Made by a program: the position numbers and the translations under genes. From Nocardia beijingensis NBRC 16342 (GTDB taxonomy: Bacteria; Actinomycetota; Actinomycetes; Mycobacteriales; Mycobacteriaceae): DNA of 64,000 bases. The stretch lies in assembly GCF_001612785.1 (NCBI RefSeq), contig NZ_BDBC01000010.1, positions 418,233 to 482,232 of the forward strand. The letters are read 5' to 3'. This document shows positions 1 through 7,213 of the stretch, piece after piece. The notes under the pieces were generated by a model. That model ran no database searches, was not told the origin of the DNA, and saw only the letters and a program-made list of their open reading frames with translations. How positions within the stretch are numbered: the first letter of the stretch is position 1; the number at the start of each line of letters is the position of its first letter.

Positions 1-177
1 GTGGTGACCGCCCGGCACACGGTCGCGATCGATCCCGTGGCCGCGCGGGAGATCCTCGGTGCGAATACCGATCTCGCCGACGCGGGCGCGTACCTCACCG
101 AGGCGCTTTCCAGCAACAGCCGCAACACGTTGCGGTGCGCGGAACGCCATGCCGCGTCGACGAAGTCGCCGACATGA
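1..177 (+). CDS. C-terminal fragment of an unrecognised protein (cut by window start)
   Basis: A reading frame is open from the first base and ends at TGA 175-177, giving 58 residues with no recognisable motif. Its stop overlaps the ATG of the next gene (ATGA, start at 174), so the two are probably translationally coupled in one operon. The upstream part is missing and I cannot name the family. Base composition matches the following genes. Confidence 0.6.
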   Translation: MVTARHTVAIDPVAAREILGANTDLADAGAYLTEALSSNSRNTLRCAERHAASTKSPT

Positions 178-1100
178 CCGCCACCGAGACGACGGCGACC
201 CCGCAGGTGCACGAGATCGCCGACGGCGTCTACGCCTACACCCACAGCCGCGGCGGCTGGTGCGTCAGCAATGCCGGTGTGCTGACCGGGCCGGACGGCG
301 CTGTGGTGATCGACACGCTGGCGACGGAGGGGCGTACCCGGGCGCTCGTCGAGTTCGTCGACGGGCTCGGCGCCGGCCCGGCCCGCACCATCGTGAACAC
401 CCACCACCACGGCGACCACAACTTCGGCAACCACCTGTTCGGACCGGCCGCGGTCGTCGTCGGCCACGACCGGATCCGGCCGGAGATGATCGAGACCGGC
501 CTTGCGCTGACGAAGCTGTGGCCGGAGGTCGAATGGGGCGATGTGCGGGTCACGTTGCCCAGCATCACGTTCGGCTATCACCTGACCCTGCACCAGGGCG
601 AGCGCCGGGTGGAGCTGCTCCACTTCGGCACGGCCGCGCACACCACCAACGACGTGGTGGCGTGGCTGCCAGAGGAACGCGTGTTGTTCGCCGGGGATCT
701 GGTGATGTCGGGCGCGGCGCCGTTCTGCCTGATGGGGTCGGTCAGCGGGTCGATCACCGCCGTACGGCGGCTGGCCGCGCTGGGCGCGGAGACGGTCGTC
801 GCCGGGCACGGACCGGTCACCGGGCCGGAGATCTTCGACCAGACGCTGCGCTACCTGCGCTGGGTGCAGGACCTGGCCGTGGAGGGACGCGCACTCGGAC
901 TGTCGCCGCTGGCGATTGCGCTGGAGGCCGACCACGGCGAGTTCGCCGACCTGGTGGATCAGGAGCGGTTGGTCGGCAATCTGTATCGCGCGGACGCGGA
1001 ACTGTCCGGCGGCGAGCCCGGGGAGCCGCTGGATGTCCTGGCGATCTTCGACGAGATGGTGCTCTACAACGGCGGGCAGGTGCCGGCATGCCTGGCGTGA
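174..1100 (+). CDS. Metallo-beta-lactamase-fold hydrolase
   Basis: 308 residues from ATG 174. The signature HxHxDH is present as H77, H79, D81, H82 in THHHGDHNFG. Later metal ligands are consistent: a His in GTAAHTTND, an Asp in FAGDL and a His in VAGHGP. The family uses two metal ions to hydrolyse thioesters, lactones or similar bonds. In aromatic polyketide loci such proteins can act as thioesterases or cyclases, which is inference from context here. The start overlaps the upstream stop, and the 3' end overlaps the next gene, supporting an operon. Substrate unknown. Confidence 0.85.
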   Translation: MTATETTATPQVHEIADGVYAYTHSRGGWCVSNAGVLTGPDGAVVIDTLATEGRTRALVEFVDGLGAGPARTIVNTHHHGDHNFGNHLFGPAAVVVGHDRIRPEMIETGLALTKLWPEVEWGDVRVTLPSITFGYHLTLHQGERRVELLHFGTAAHTTNDVVAWLPEERVLFAGDLVMSGAAPFCLMGSVSGSITAVRRLAALGAETVVAGHGPVTGPEIFDQTLRYLRWVQDLAVEGRALGLSPLAIALEADHGEFADLVDQERLVGNLYRADAELSGGEPGEPLDVLAIFDEMVLYNGGQVPACLA

Positions 1101-2341
1101 GCACCGCGTCGGTGCGGGTGTGCGTGATCGGCGGCGGTCCGGCCGGTCTGATGACCGGTCTGCTGCTGGCGCGTTCCGGCGTGGAGGTGCTCGTGCTGGA
1201 GAAGCATCCGGACTTCCTGCGGGATTTCCGGGGCGACACCGTGCATACCTCGACACTGCTCGCGATGAACGAACTGGGCCTGGCCGAAGAGTTCCTCGCG
1301 CTGCCGCACGTCGAGCTGCCCCAGCTGCCGATGGCGACCGCCACCGGGCCGGTGGTGTTCGCCGATTTCAGTGCGCTGCCAGGGCCGTTCCCGTTCGTGG
1401 CCTTCATGCCGCAGTGGGACGTGCTGAACTTCCTCGCCGAGGCCGGTCGCCGCTATCCCGGTTTCCGGCTGGTGCAGGAAGCGGAGGTCACCGAGCTGGT
1501 GCTGCGCGACGGCGCGGTGACCGGCGTCCGCGCCGAGACCGCCGACGGCCCGCTGGAGGTCGCCGCGGATCTGGTGATAGCGGCCGACGGGCGGCATTCG
1601 ATCGTGCGCCGGTCCGGGCTGCTCGAGGTCGCCGCCAGCGCGGCGCCCATGGACGTGCTCTGGTTCCGGGTCGGCAAGCCGGAGGGCGAGCGCCTGCCCA
1701 CGGTGCGCAGCGGGAAGGGCTTCTTCATCGTCTGCATCGATCGCGGCGACTATTTGCAGGTCGCGTACATGATCCCGAAGGGCGGGTTCGCGACGATCCG
1801 GGCGGCGGGGCTGGCGCGGTTCCGTGCGGATCTGGCGGCCATCTATCCCGTGCTCGCGCCGCGGCTGGACGCGGAGATCCTGGACTGGGACGACGTGAAA
1901 CCGCTCGACGTGCGGGTGGACCGGCTGCGCCGCTGGTACCGCCCCGGGCTGGTGGCGATCGGGGACGCGGCGCACGCGATGTCCCCTGCGGGCGGGGTCG
2001 GCATCAATCTCGCGGTACAAGATGCCATCGCGACCGCCCGCTTGCTGGCACCCGTTCTCGCCGCGGGCGCGACCCCGTCGACGGCCCAGCTGCGCACCAT
2101 CCAGCGCCGCCGCGAATTGCCTATGCGGGTAGTGCAATTCGCGCAGCTGCACTTGCTGGCCGACCTCTACCCCAGCGCGGGACGGCCAGGAACCGATAAT
2201 CCGCTGCTGGTCCGCCTGCTGCGGCGTTTTCCGCGCCTGCCCCGGCTGGTGGCCCGCGTGATCGGCCTCGGCATCCGGCCCGAGCCGGTGCCGCCCGCGA
2301 CCGGAACCGTCACCGCACTGACGAGACTCAGGGAGAACTGA
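1088..2341 (+). CDS. FAD-dependent monooxygenase (PHBH fold)
   Basis: About 417 residues from ATG 1088; GTG 1097, which overlaps the previous stop as GTGA, is an equally plausible start. The N-terminal Rossmann motif GGGPAG, the DG motif (ADGRHS) and the GD motif (GDAAHAMSPAGGVG) identify a class A flavoprotein aromatic hydroxylase. These use NAD(P)H and O2 to hydroxylate aromatic or polyketide substrates. Its place beside an MBL hydrolase and an ActIII-type ketoreductase suggests polyketide tailoring (inference). The frame stays open far upstream, but the FAD motif fixes the real N-terminus near 1088. Confidence 0.88.
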   Translation: MPGVSTASVRVCVIGGGPAGLMTGLLLARSGVEVLVLEKHPDFLRDFRGDTVHTSTLLAMNELGLAEEFLALPHVELPQLPMATATGPVVFADFSALPGPFPFVAFMPQWDVLNFLAEAGRRYPGFRLVQEAEVTELVLRDGAVTGVRAETADGPLEVAADLVIAADGRHSIVRRSGLLEVAASAAPMDVLWFRVGKPEGERLPTVRSGKGFFIVCIDRGDYLQVAYMIPKGGFATIRAAGLARFRADLAAIYPVLAPRLDAEILDWDDVKPLDVRVDRLRRWYRPGLVAIGDAAHAMSPAGGVGINLAVQDAIATARLLAPVLAAGATPSTAQLRTIQRRRELPMRVVQFAQLHLLADLYPSAGRPGTDNPLLVRLLRRFPRLPRLVARVIGLGIRPEPVPPATGTVTALTRLREN

Positions 2342-2343
2342 TC

Positions 2344-3105
2344 GTGTCGACCTACTTGCTCATCCACGGCGCCTTCCACGGCGGTTGGGTCTGGCAGCGG
2401 GTGACTCCGCTGCTGGAGGACGCGGGGCATCGTGTCCTGGCCCCGTCGCTGGTCGGTCTGGGCGACCGCGCCGACCTGCTAACCGCGGATGTCGGCCTCG
2501 ACACCCACGTCCAGGATCTAATCGACCTGGTCACCGTCGAGGATCTGTCCGAGATCGTCCTGGTGGGTCACAGCTACGCGGGCATCGTCGTCACCGCGCT
2601 GGCCGACGCCGTGCCGGATCGCATCGCCGAACTGGTCTACATCGACACCTTCGTGCCCCGCGACGGCGAGGCGGTGGCCGACATCATGCCGGGCATGGTC
2701 GACGCCTTCGCCGCCGCGGCGGCCGCGGCCGGGGACGGCTGGCTGGTGCCGCCGCAGACCGAGCCGACCGGCGACGGCGGCCTGTACGGCGTCACCGAGG
2801 AACCCGATATCAGCTGGCTGGCGTCCATGCAGACGCCGCAATCGCTGAAGACCTTTCAGCAGCCGATGACGCTGACGAATCCCGTTGCGCTGGCGGCCAT
2901 TCCGGTGCGGCACGTCCATTGCAGCGAAGGCGGCGACGACTTCAAAGCCATGCGCGCCGCCATGCCCCGCACCCTGCCACCCGCCGATCTGCCCGCCGAT
3001 CGCCTGCACGTCCTCCCCACCGGGCACGACTGCATGATCACGATGCCTCGCGAACTGGCCGAAATCCTGCTCACGGTGGCGCCGCGACCGGCATCCGCCC
3101 GCTGA
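2344..3105 (+). CDS. Alpha/beta hydrolase (EstC/salicylate-esterase-like)
   Basis: 253 residues. It begins with the short strand LLIHGAFHGGWVW (oxyanion region) and has the nucleophile elbow GHSYAG; a C-terminal His sits in LPTGHDCM. This pattern fits the small esterase group related to EstC and plant methylesterases. It starts 2 bp after the monooxygenase stop, so it is almost certainly co-transcribed with it. It may hydrolyse an ester or lactone of the locus product (inference). The first codon read is GTG 2344. Confidence 0.85.
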   Translation: MSTYLLIHGAFHGGWVWQRVTPLLEDAGHRVLAPSLVGLGDRADLLTADVGLDTHVQDLIDLVTVEDLSEIVLVGHSYAGIVVTALADAVPDRIAELVYIDTFVPRDGEAVADIMPGMVDAFAAAAAAAGDGWLVPPQTEPTGDGGLYGVTEEPDISWLASMQTPQSLKTFQQPMTLTNPVALAAIPVRHVHCSEGGDDFKAMRAAMPRTLPPADLPADRLHVLPTGHDCMITMPRELAEILLTVAPRPASAR

Positions 3106-3210
3106 CCACGCGCAGTCACGAGACCGTGCCCGACCCTCGTCTCGGCGAGGGTCGGGACGCAGTCGCAGCCTCTGCCGGTTCGACGGACCGGAATGGGCCG
3201 GGGCCACGGA

Positions 3211-3582
3211 TCAGCTCACTCGCTCCCCCGCGTCATATTCGGCGCGCGCCGCGAGGACCTCGCCGAGGTGTTCGGAAGACCAGGCCACGATGCTGCCGAA
3301 CACCGGGGTGAGCGTTCTGGCCAGCGGGGTCGCCTCGTATTCGACGCGCGGCGGGACCTCCTGGTGATAGGTGCGCGCGACCAGGCCGTCGCGTTCGAGC
3401 TGACGCAGGCGCTGGGTGAGGACCTTCGGAGTCAGGCCGGGGATGCGCTGTTGCAGTTCGGTGAAGCGCAGCGTGCCGTCGTGGGTGAGCACCCACAGCA
3501 CCTGCGTGGACCAGCGACCGAACACCAGGTCGATGACGGGCGTGATCGGACAAGGATCGACGGGCTCCGGCACGGCTGACAT
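3211..3582 (-). CDS. HxlR-family winged-helix regulator
   Basis: 123 residues with the HxlR pattern: a Cys near the N-terminus (PCPITPVID), then FGRWSTQVLWVL, RFTELQQRIPGLTPKVLTQRL and LERDGLVARTYHQEVPPRVEY. HxlR proteins are dimeric winged-helix regulators that often sense electrophiles or aromatic compounds through that Cys. It is divergent from the luciferase-domain gene at 3687, and a 14-bp palindrome lies between them. It probably controls both itself and the neighbour. Confidence 0.92.
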   Translation of the reverse strand: MSAVPEPVDPCPITPVIDLVFGRWSTQVLWVLTHDGTLRFTELQQRIPGLTPKVLTQRLRQLERDGLVARTYHQEVPPRVEYEATPLARTLTPVFGSIVAWSSEHLGEVLAARAEYDAGERVS

Positions 3583-3622
3583 ACGTCCTCCTGGTAAGTC
3601 ACTTTCCCCTTGGTTACTACTA

Positions 3623-3636
3623 TACTTTGGAAAGTA
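3623..3636. promoter_or_regulatory. Palindromic operator between divergent HxlR and luciferase-domain genes
   Basis: TACTTTGGAAAGTA is a perfect inverted repeat (6+2+6) in a locally AT-rich stretch. A further ACTTTCC at 3601-3607 lies in the same intergenic gap. HxlR-type proteins bind short AT-rich palindromes of this kind, so it is the obvious operator candidate; binding is inferred. Confidence 0.5.
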
Positions 3637-3686
3637 ATGTGTTTCCCAGGGGTCGCGAGTACGCGAAAACCGAAGGGAGCACAGTC

Positions 3687-4178
3687 ATGACGACAACAGT
3701 GGACGGCCGCCTCGACCTGCCGCGCCGCTCCGGCGAGCGGCCGCGCACCCGGGAGCACAACCCACACCAGCAGCTCGACCAGATCGCGCCGCCCGAGCTG
3801 CAAGAGGAGCTGTGGTCGCGGATGACCACGCTCGACGGCGTCCTGCTCGGCCGCAGCGGCGTCTCCCTGCCCGACACCCGGGCGCTGCACCTGCGACCGG
3901 GGATCGCCCGAGGGCCGCGTGCGGCGTACCTCGCCGGCACGGAATTCGCCCACCTGCACGGGCACGGAGACGGCAGCCTGCACATGTGCCTGCCGGAAGA
4001 CGTCGTGGCGCAGGCGGTTTCCCGAGGATGGGCGGAGGCGCATCCGATGGCGCGGCAGGGCTACCTGCCGGGGACGCTGGTGATGGTGTACGGGCCGCGC
4101 GATCACGCGGAGCTGGAGGTCGTCTGGCAGCTGGTGCGGATCAGTCACCGCTTCGCCGCCCGACCGGCTACAGCGTGA
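3687..4178 (+). CDS. Luciferase-domain (DUF5519-like) protein
   Basis: 163 residues from ATG 3687, which has the ribosome site GAAGGGAG upstream; an in-frame ATG at 3627 lies in the operator region and is less likely. The core EFAHLHGHGDGSLHMCLPED followed by a conserved W and a late YGPRDHAELEVV resembles the small luciferase-family domain annotated in actinomycetes. No enzymatic role is established. It is divergent from the HxlR gene and probably under its control. Confidence 0.6.
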   Translation: MTTTVDGRLDLPRRSGERPRTREHNPHQQLDQIAPPELQEELWSRMTTLDGVLLGRSGVSLPDTRALHLRPGIARGPRAAYLAGTEFAHLHGHGDGSLHMCLPEDVVAQAVSRGWAEAHPMARQGYLPGTLVMVYGPRDHAELEVVWQLVRISHRFAARPATA

Positions 4179-4207
4179 TTAGAGCGGCGGCCGCCATCGT
4201 CGGTGTC

Positions 4208-4642
4208 ATGAACGCATCCGATCTTGTCGGCACCTGGGAACTGGTGTCCTACTACGACATCGACGAGCAGGGCGTCACCAGCGAGGGACCGCTCGGCGAC
4301 GCCCCGCGCGGCCTGCTGATCTACGGCGCGCACGGCTACATGTCCGTGAGCATGATGCGCACGGACGGAGCCACGGGAGCCACCCCGTTCATGGGATACG
4401 CGGGCACCTGGCGGCGCACCGGCGCGGAGGTGGTGCACGCGATCAGCGTGTGCTCCAACCCGGCGTGGGCGCGGACCGAGCAGGTGCGGCAGATGTCGCT
4501 GAACGGTGACGTGCTGACGCTGAACGGCGCCGCACAGGTCGGCGGGCGGACACAACGCCGGGTGCTCACCTGGCGTCGCGGCCGCCCGCCCGAATCCGAC
4601 CGTCATTCCGCGGTATACGAGAACAAGGGCTCATCGAAGTGA
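4208..4642 (+). CDS. Lipocalin-like domain protein (PF13924 type)
   Basis: 144 residues from ATG 4208. The opening LVGTWELVSYYDIDEQG and the GLLIYGAHGYMSVSMM segment are typical of the small cytosolic lipocalin-like (AttH-related) family found beside polyketide tailoring genes. Probably binds a hydrophobic ligand; the role is inferred. Its last 40 bases overlap the 3' end of the convergent biotin carrier gene. Confidence 0.65.
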   Translation: MNASDLVGTWELVSYYDIDEQGVTSEGPLGDAPRGLLIYGAHGYMSVSMMRTDGATGATPFMGYAGTWRRTGAEVVHAISVCSNPAWARTEQVRQMSLNGDVLTLNGAAQVGGRTQRRVLTWRRGRPPESDRHSAVYENKGSSK

Positions 4643-5088
4643 ACCGGTTCGCCGTCTTCCTTCAGTATCCCGGTGATCACGCCGCCTGCCTGGGCGGTCA
4701 CCGGGATCATCAGCTTCATCGCCTCCACGATGCCGACCTGCTGCCCAGCGCTCACCCGATCGCCGACCGCCACGAACGGGTCCGCGCCCGGCTCAGGGGA
4801 TCGATAGAACACGCCGACGCTGGGAGCGCGCACGACCGCGCCGAGCGCCTCCGGCGCGGCGACGGCTTCCACCTCGGCCACCGCGAGCGGGGTGGACCCG
4901 ACCGGGCTCGCTTCGGCCCACTCGGCCTCGACGGTCACCTCCCCCACCTGGAAGCGCAGCGCGCTCGGCTGCCGCGGAAAACCCGCGAGCAACTGCAACG
5001 CGCCGGACTGGATCGCTTCCAGCACACGCAGATAGTCCTCGTGTCCGGTAGCGGGAGCGTTTTCCTCCACTGCGGTCATCGCCGTCAC
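4603..5088 (-). CDS. accB: Biotin carboxyl carrier protein of acetyl-CoA carboxylase
   Basis: 161 residues. The C-terminal biotinyl domain carries the biotin-lysine motif EAMKLM preceded by VGDRVSAGQQVGIV. A Pro/Ala/Glu-rich linker joins it to a short N-terminal segment (HEDYLRVLEAI), the usual AccB layout. The carrier shuttles carboxybiotin to the carboxyltransferase to make malonyl-CoA. An extra AccB beside an ActIII-type ketoreductase fits precursor supply for a type II PKS. It is transcribed after the ketoreductase, with only 6 bp between the two genes. Confidence 0.9.
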   Translation of the reverse strand: MTAMTAVEENAPATGHEDYLRVLEAIQSGALQLLAGFPRQPSALRFQVGEVTVEAEWAEASPVGSTPLAVAEVEAVAAPEALGAVVRAPSVGVFYRSPEPGADPFVAVGDRVSAGQQVGIVEAMKLMIPVTAQAGGVITGILKEDGEPVHFDEPLFSYTAE

Positions 5089-5094
5089 TCCTCG

Positions 5095-5877
5095 TCAGTA
5101 ATTGCCCAGCCCGCCACAGACGTTCAACGCCTGCGCGGTGACGGCGCCCGCCCCGGGACCGATCAGATAGTCGACCATCGCCGCCACCTCGAACGGCTGC
5201 ACATAGCGGCCGATGGGCACCCGCGCGCTGACCCGGGCGTGCACCTCGTCGGTGTCGACGCCCCACAGCCCGGAATACACCTCGCGCACCCGCTCGGCCA
5301 TCGGCGTCTCCACGAAGCCGGGGCACACGGCGTTCACGGTGATCCCGGTCTTGGCCAGTTCCAGGCCGAGCGCCTTGGTGAAGCCGACCACGCCGTGCTT
5401 GGACGCGGAGTACGGAGCGCCGTGCACCACGCCTTGTTTGCCGCCGGTGGAGGCGATGTTGACGATGCGGCCGCTGCCGCGTTCGAGCATGCCGCCCGCG
5501 TTCAGCACCGCCTTCGTCATCAGGAACACGCTGTTGAGATTGGTGTTGATCACGTCGAACCACAGCTCGTCGGGCACCTGCGCGGTGACGCCGCCGCCGC
5601 TGCGGCCCGCGTTGTTGATCAGGATGTCGATCGGGCCGTAGCGCCGCACACCGGCGTCGACGTACTCGCGGACCTGCGCGGCGTCGGCGACGTCGCAGAC
5701 GGTGCCGTCCACCTCGTAACCGTCGTCCTGCAGGCTCTTCACCGTGTCGGTCACCCGCTGCTGATCGCGAGCGCAGAGGAGCACCGCGATGCCCTTGGCC
5801 GCCAGGCTTTTGGTGATCTCCAGGCCCATTCCGCTGGTCGCTCCTGTGACCAGCGCGACGCGCCGATTTTCCGCCAT
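5095..5877 (-). CDS. Type II PKS C-9 ketoreductase (ActIII-like SDR)
   Basis: 260 residues from ATG 5877, preceded by GGAGGA; an earlier in-frame ATG at 5958 has no such site. It has the TGATSGMG cofactor motif, NNAG, a catalytic Ser in NIASTGGKQG and YSASK. Long stretches, including ASTGGKQGVVH, PGFVETPMA and the C-terminus ALNVCGGLGNY, match actinorhodin ActIII as I remember it, far beyond generic SDR similarity. ActIII reduces the C-9 keto group of the nascent polyketide with NADPH. This is the strongest marker that the window edge is part of an aromatic polyketide locus. Confidence 0.93.
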   Translation of the reverse strand: MAENRRVALVTGATSGMGLEITKSLAAKGIAVLLCARDQQRVTDTVKSLQDDGYEVDGTVCDVADAAQVREYVDAGVRRYGPIDILINNAGRSGGGVTAQVPDELWFDVINTNLNSVFLMTKAVLNAGGMLERGSGRIVNIASTGGKQGVVHGAPYSASKHGVVGFTKALGLELAKTGITVNAVCPGFVETPMAERVREVYSGLWGVDTDEVHARVSARVPIGRYVQPFEVAAMVDYLIGPGAGAVTAQALNVCGGLGNY

Positions 5878-6047
5878 GACTCCTCCATCGGTCGAACTTT
5901 CGAACCCGCCGGGCTTCTCGACCACCAGGGTCGACCCGCGTCCTATAGATCCGGTCAACCGCGCGCGGGCCTCGGCTCAACCGAGGCTCTAGCGGCGTCC
6001 ACCACGCTGGCGTGCAGCCGAGCCCCGCCGCGACCACAGGAGCAACC

Positions 6048-6467
6048 ATGACCACCGTCGCCAGCCGCACCGAGTTGTACGCCGAGGTCCAGCAGTTCTA
6101 CGCCGAGCAGATGCAGCGGCTGGACAACCGCGACATCCCCGGCTATGCCGCGACTTTCACCGAGGACGCGGAATTCGAGCACACGCCCGGCATTCCACCC
6201 GCCCGGACCAGGGCGGGGATCATCGCCGACCTGGTGGAGTTCCACAAGCGCTTCGAAACCGACCCGATGCAGCGCAGGCATTGGTTCAACATGATCAACC
6301 TGCAACCGCAGGACGACGGCACCATCGTGTCCACCGCCTACTGCCTGGTGGTGAAGATCCGCCCGAACAGCAAGCCGGAGATCGCGCCGAGCTGCGTCGT
6401 GCACGACGTGCTCGTCCGCGCCGACGGCGGGTTGCTGACCCGGTCGCGGCGCGTCGTCCACGACTGA
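6048..6467 (+). CDS. SnoaL/NTF2-like polyketide tailoring protein
   Basis: 139 residues from ATG 6048, behind AGGAGCAACC. It has an NTF2-fold pattern: helix TELYAEVQQFYAEQMQRLDNRD, then GYAATFTEDAEFEHTPG and a C-terminal VVHDVLVRADGG. It resembles ActVI-ORFA and other NTF2-like proteins of aromatic polyketide clusters. Divergent from the ketoreductase and followed 27 bp later by a nitroreductase. Could be a cyclase, dehydratase or accessory protein. Confidence 0.75.
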   Translation: MTTVASRTELYAEVQQFYAEQMQRLDNRDIPGYAATFTEDAEFEHTPGIPPARTRAGIIADLVEFHKRFETDPMQRRHWFNMINLQPQDDGTIVSTAYCLVVKIRPNSKPEIAPSCVVHDVLVRADGGLLTRSRRVVHD

Positions 6468-6494
6468 TCCCGACCACCCCTTCGAGGAGAACCC

Positions 6495-7103
6495 GTGAAC
6501 TCCGTTCAGCCCGCCCTGCTCACACTCGCCGCCGACGCCCAAGACCTCCTGTTCCGCGAGGCCCGCACGGCGAACGCCTTCACCGACGAACCGGTCAGCG
6601 ACGAGCAGATCCGCCAGATCTACGAACTGGTGAAATACGGACCGACCTCGATGAACCAGCAGCCGCTGCGGATCGTTCTGGTGCGCAGTCCCGAGGCGCG
6701 GGCACGGCTGGTCAGCCACATGATCGACAACAACAAGCCGAAGACGGCCGCCGCGCCGCTGTCGGCGATCCTGGCCGCCGACCTGAATTTCCACCAGCAC
6801 CTGCCCAAGGTGTTCCCGCACGCTCCGGAGGCCGCGGACTACTTCGCCGACCCCGGCTATCGCGCCGAGTCCGCCCGCTTCAACGCGTCGATCCAGATCG
6901 GCTACTTCATCCTCGGCGTCCGTGCCGCCGGGCTGGCGGCCGGGCCGATGAACGGCTTCGACAGCGCGGGCCTGGACGCGGATTTCTTCCCCGGCGGGGA
7001 ACACACCGGCCTCGTCGTGGTCAACATCGGCAAACCCGGCCCGAACGCCTGGTTCCCGCGTTCGCCGCGACTGGATTACGCGGAGGTGGTCAGCACGGTG
7101 TGA
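6495..7103 (+). CDS. RutE/HadB-like nitroreductase-family flavoprotein
   Basis: 202 residues from GTG 6495, with GAGGAG upstream. The segments LFREARTANAFTDEPV, YGPTSMNQQPLRIV and a C-terminal VVNIGKPG are those of the RutE (malonic semialdehyde reductase) branch of FMN nitroreductases. Members use NAD(P)H to reduce aldehydes, quinones or nitro groups. No pyrimidine-degradation genes are nearby, so a redox role in polyketide tailoring is more likely than uracil catabolism (inference). Confidence 0.85.
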   Translation: MNSVQPALLTLAADAQDLLFREARTANAFTDEPVSDEQIRQIYELVKYGPTSMNQQPLRIVLVRSPEARARLVSHMIDNNKPKTAAAPLSAILAADLNFHQHLPKVFPHAPEAADYFADPGYRAESARFNASIQIGYFILGVRAAGLAAGPMNGFDSAGLDADFFPGGEHTGLVVVNIGKPGPNAWFPRSPRLDYAEVVSTV

Positions 7104-7213
7104 TCCGCGCGAGCGCCGCCAGGCCGCACAGCGCACTCCCAGGTTTGCCCCAGCTCGCGGGCAGCCCGCCTTCCTAGCCTTCGAGCGGAGGTTGACGAAA
7201 GGAAGGCGAAATC

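Noticed and set aside
59..1087. Frame joined in phase to the FAD monooxygenase
   Set aside because: The MBL hydrolase occupies this stretch in another frame, and the translated upstream part is Arg-rich nonsense; the true start is near 1088.
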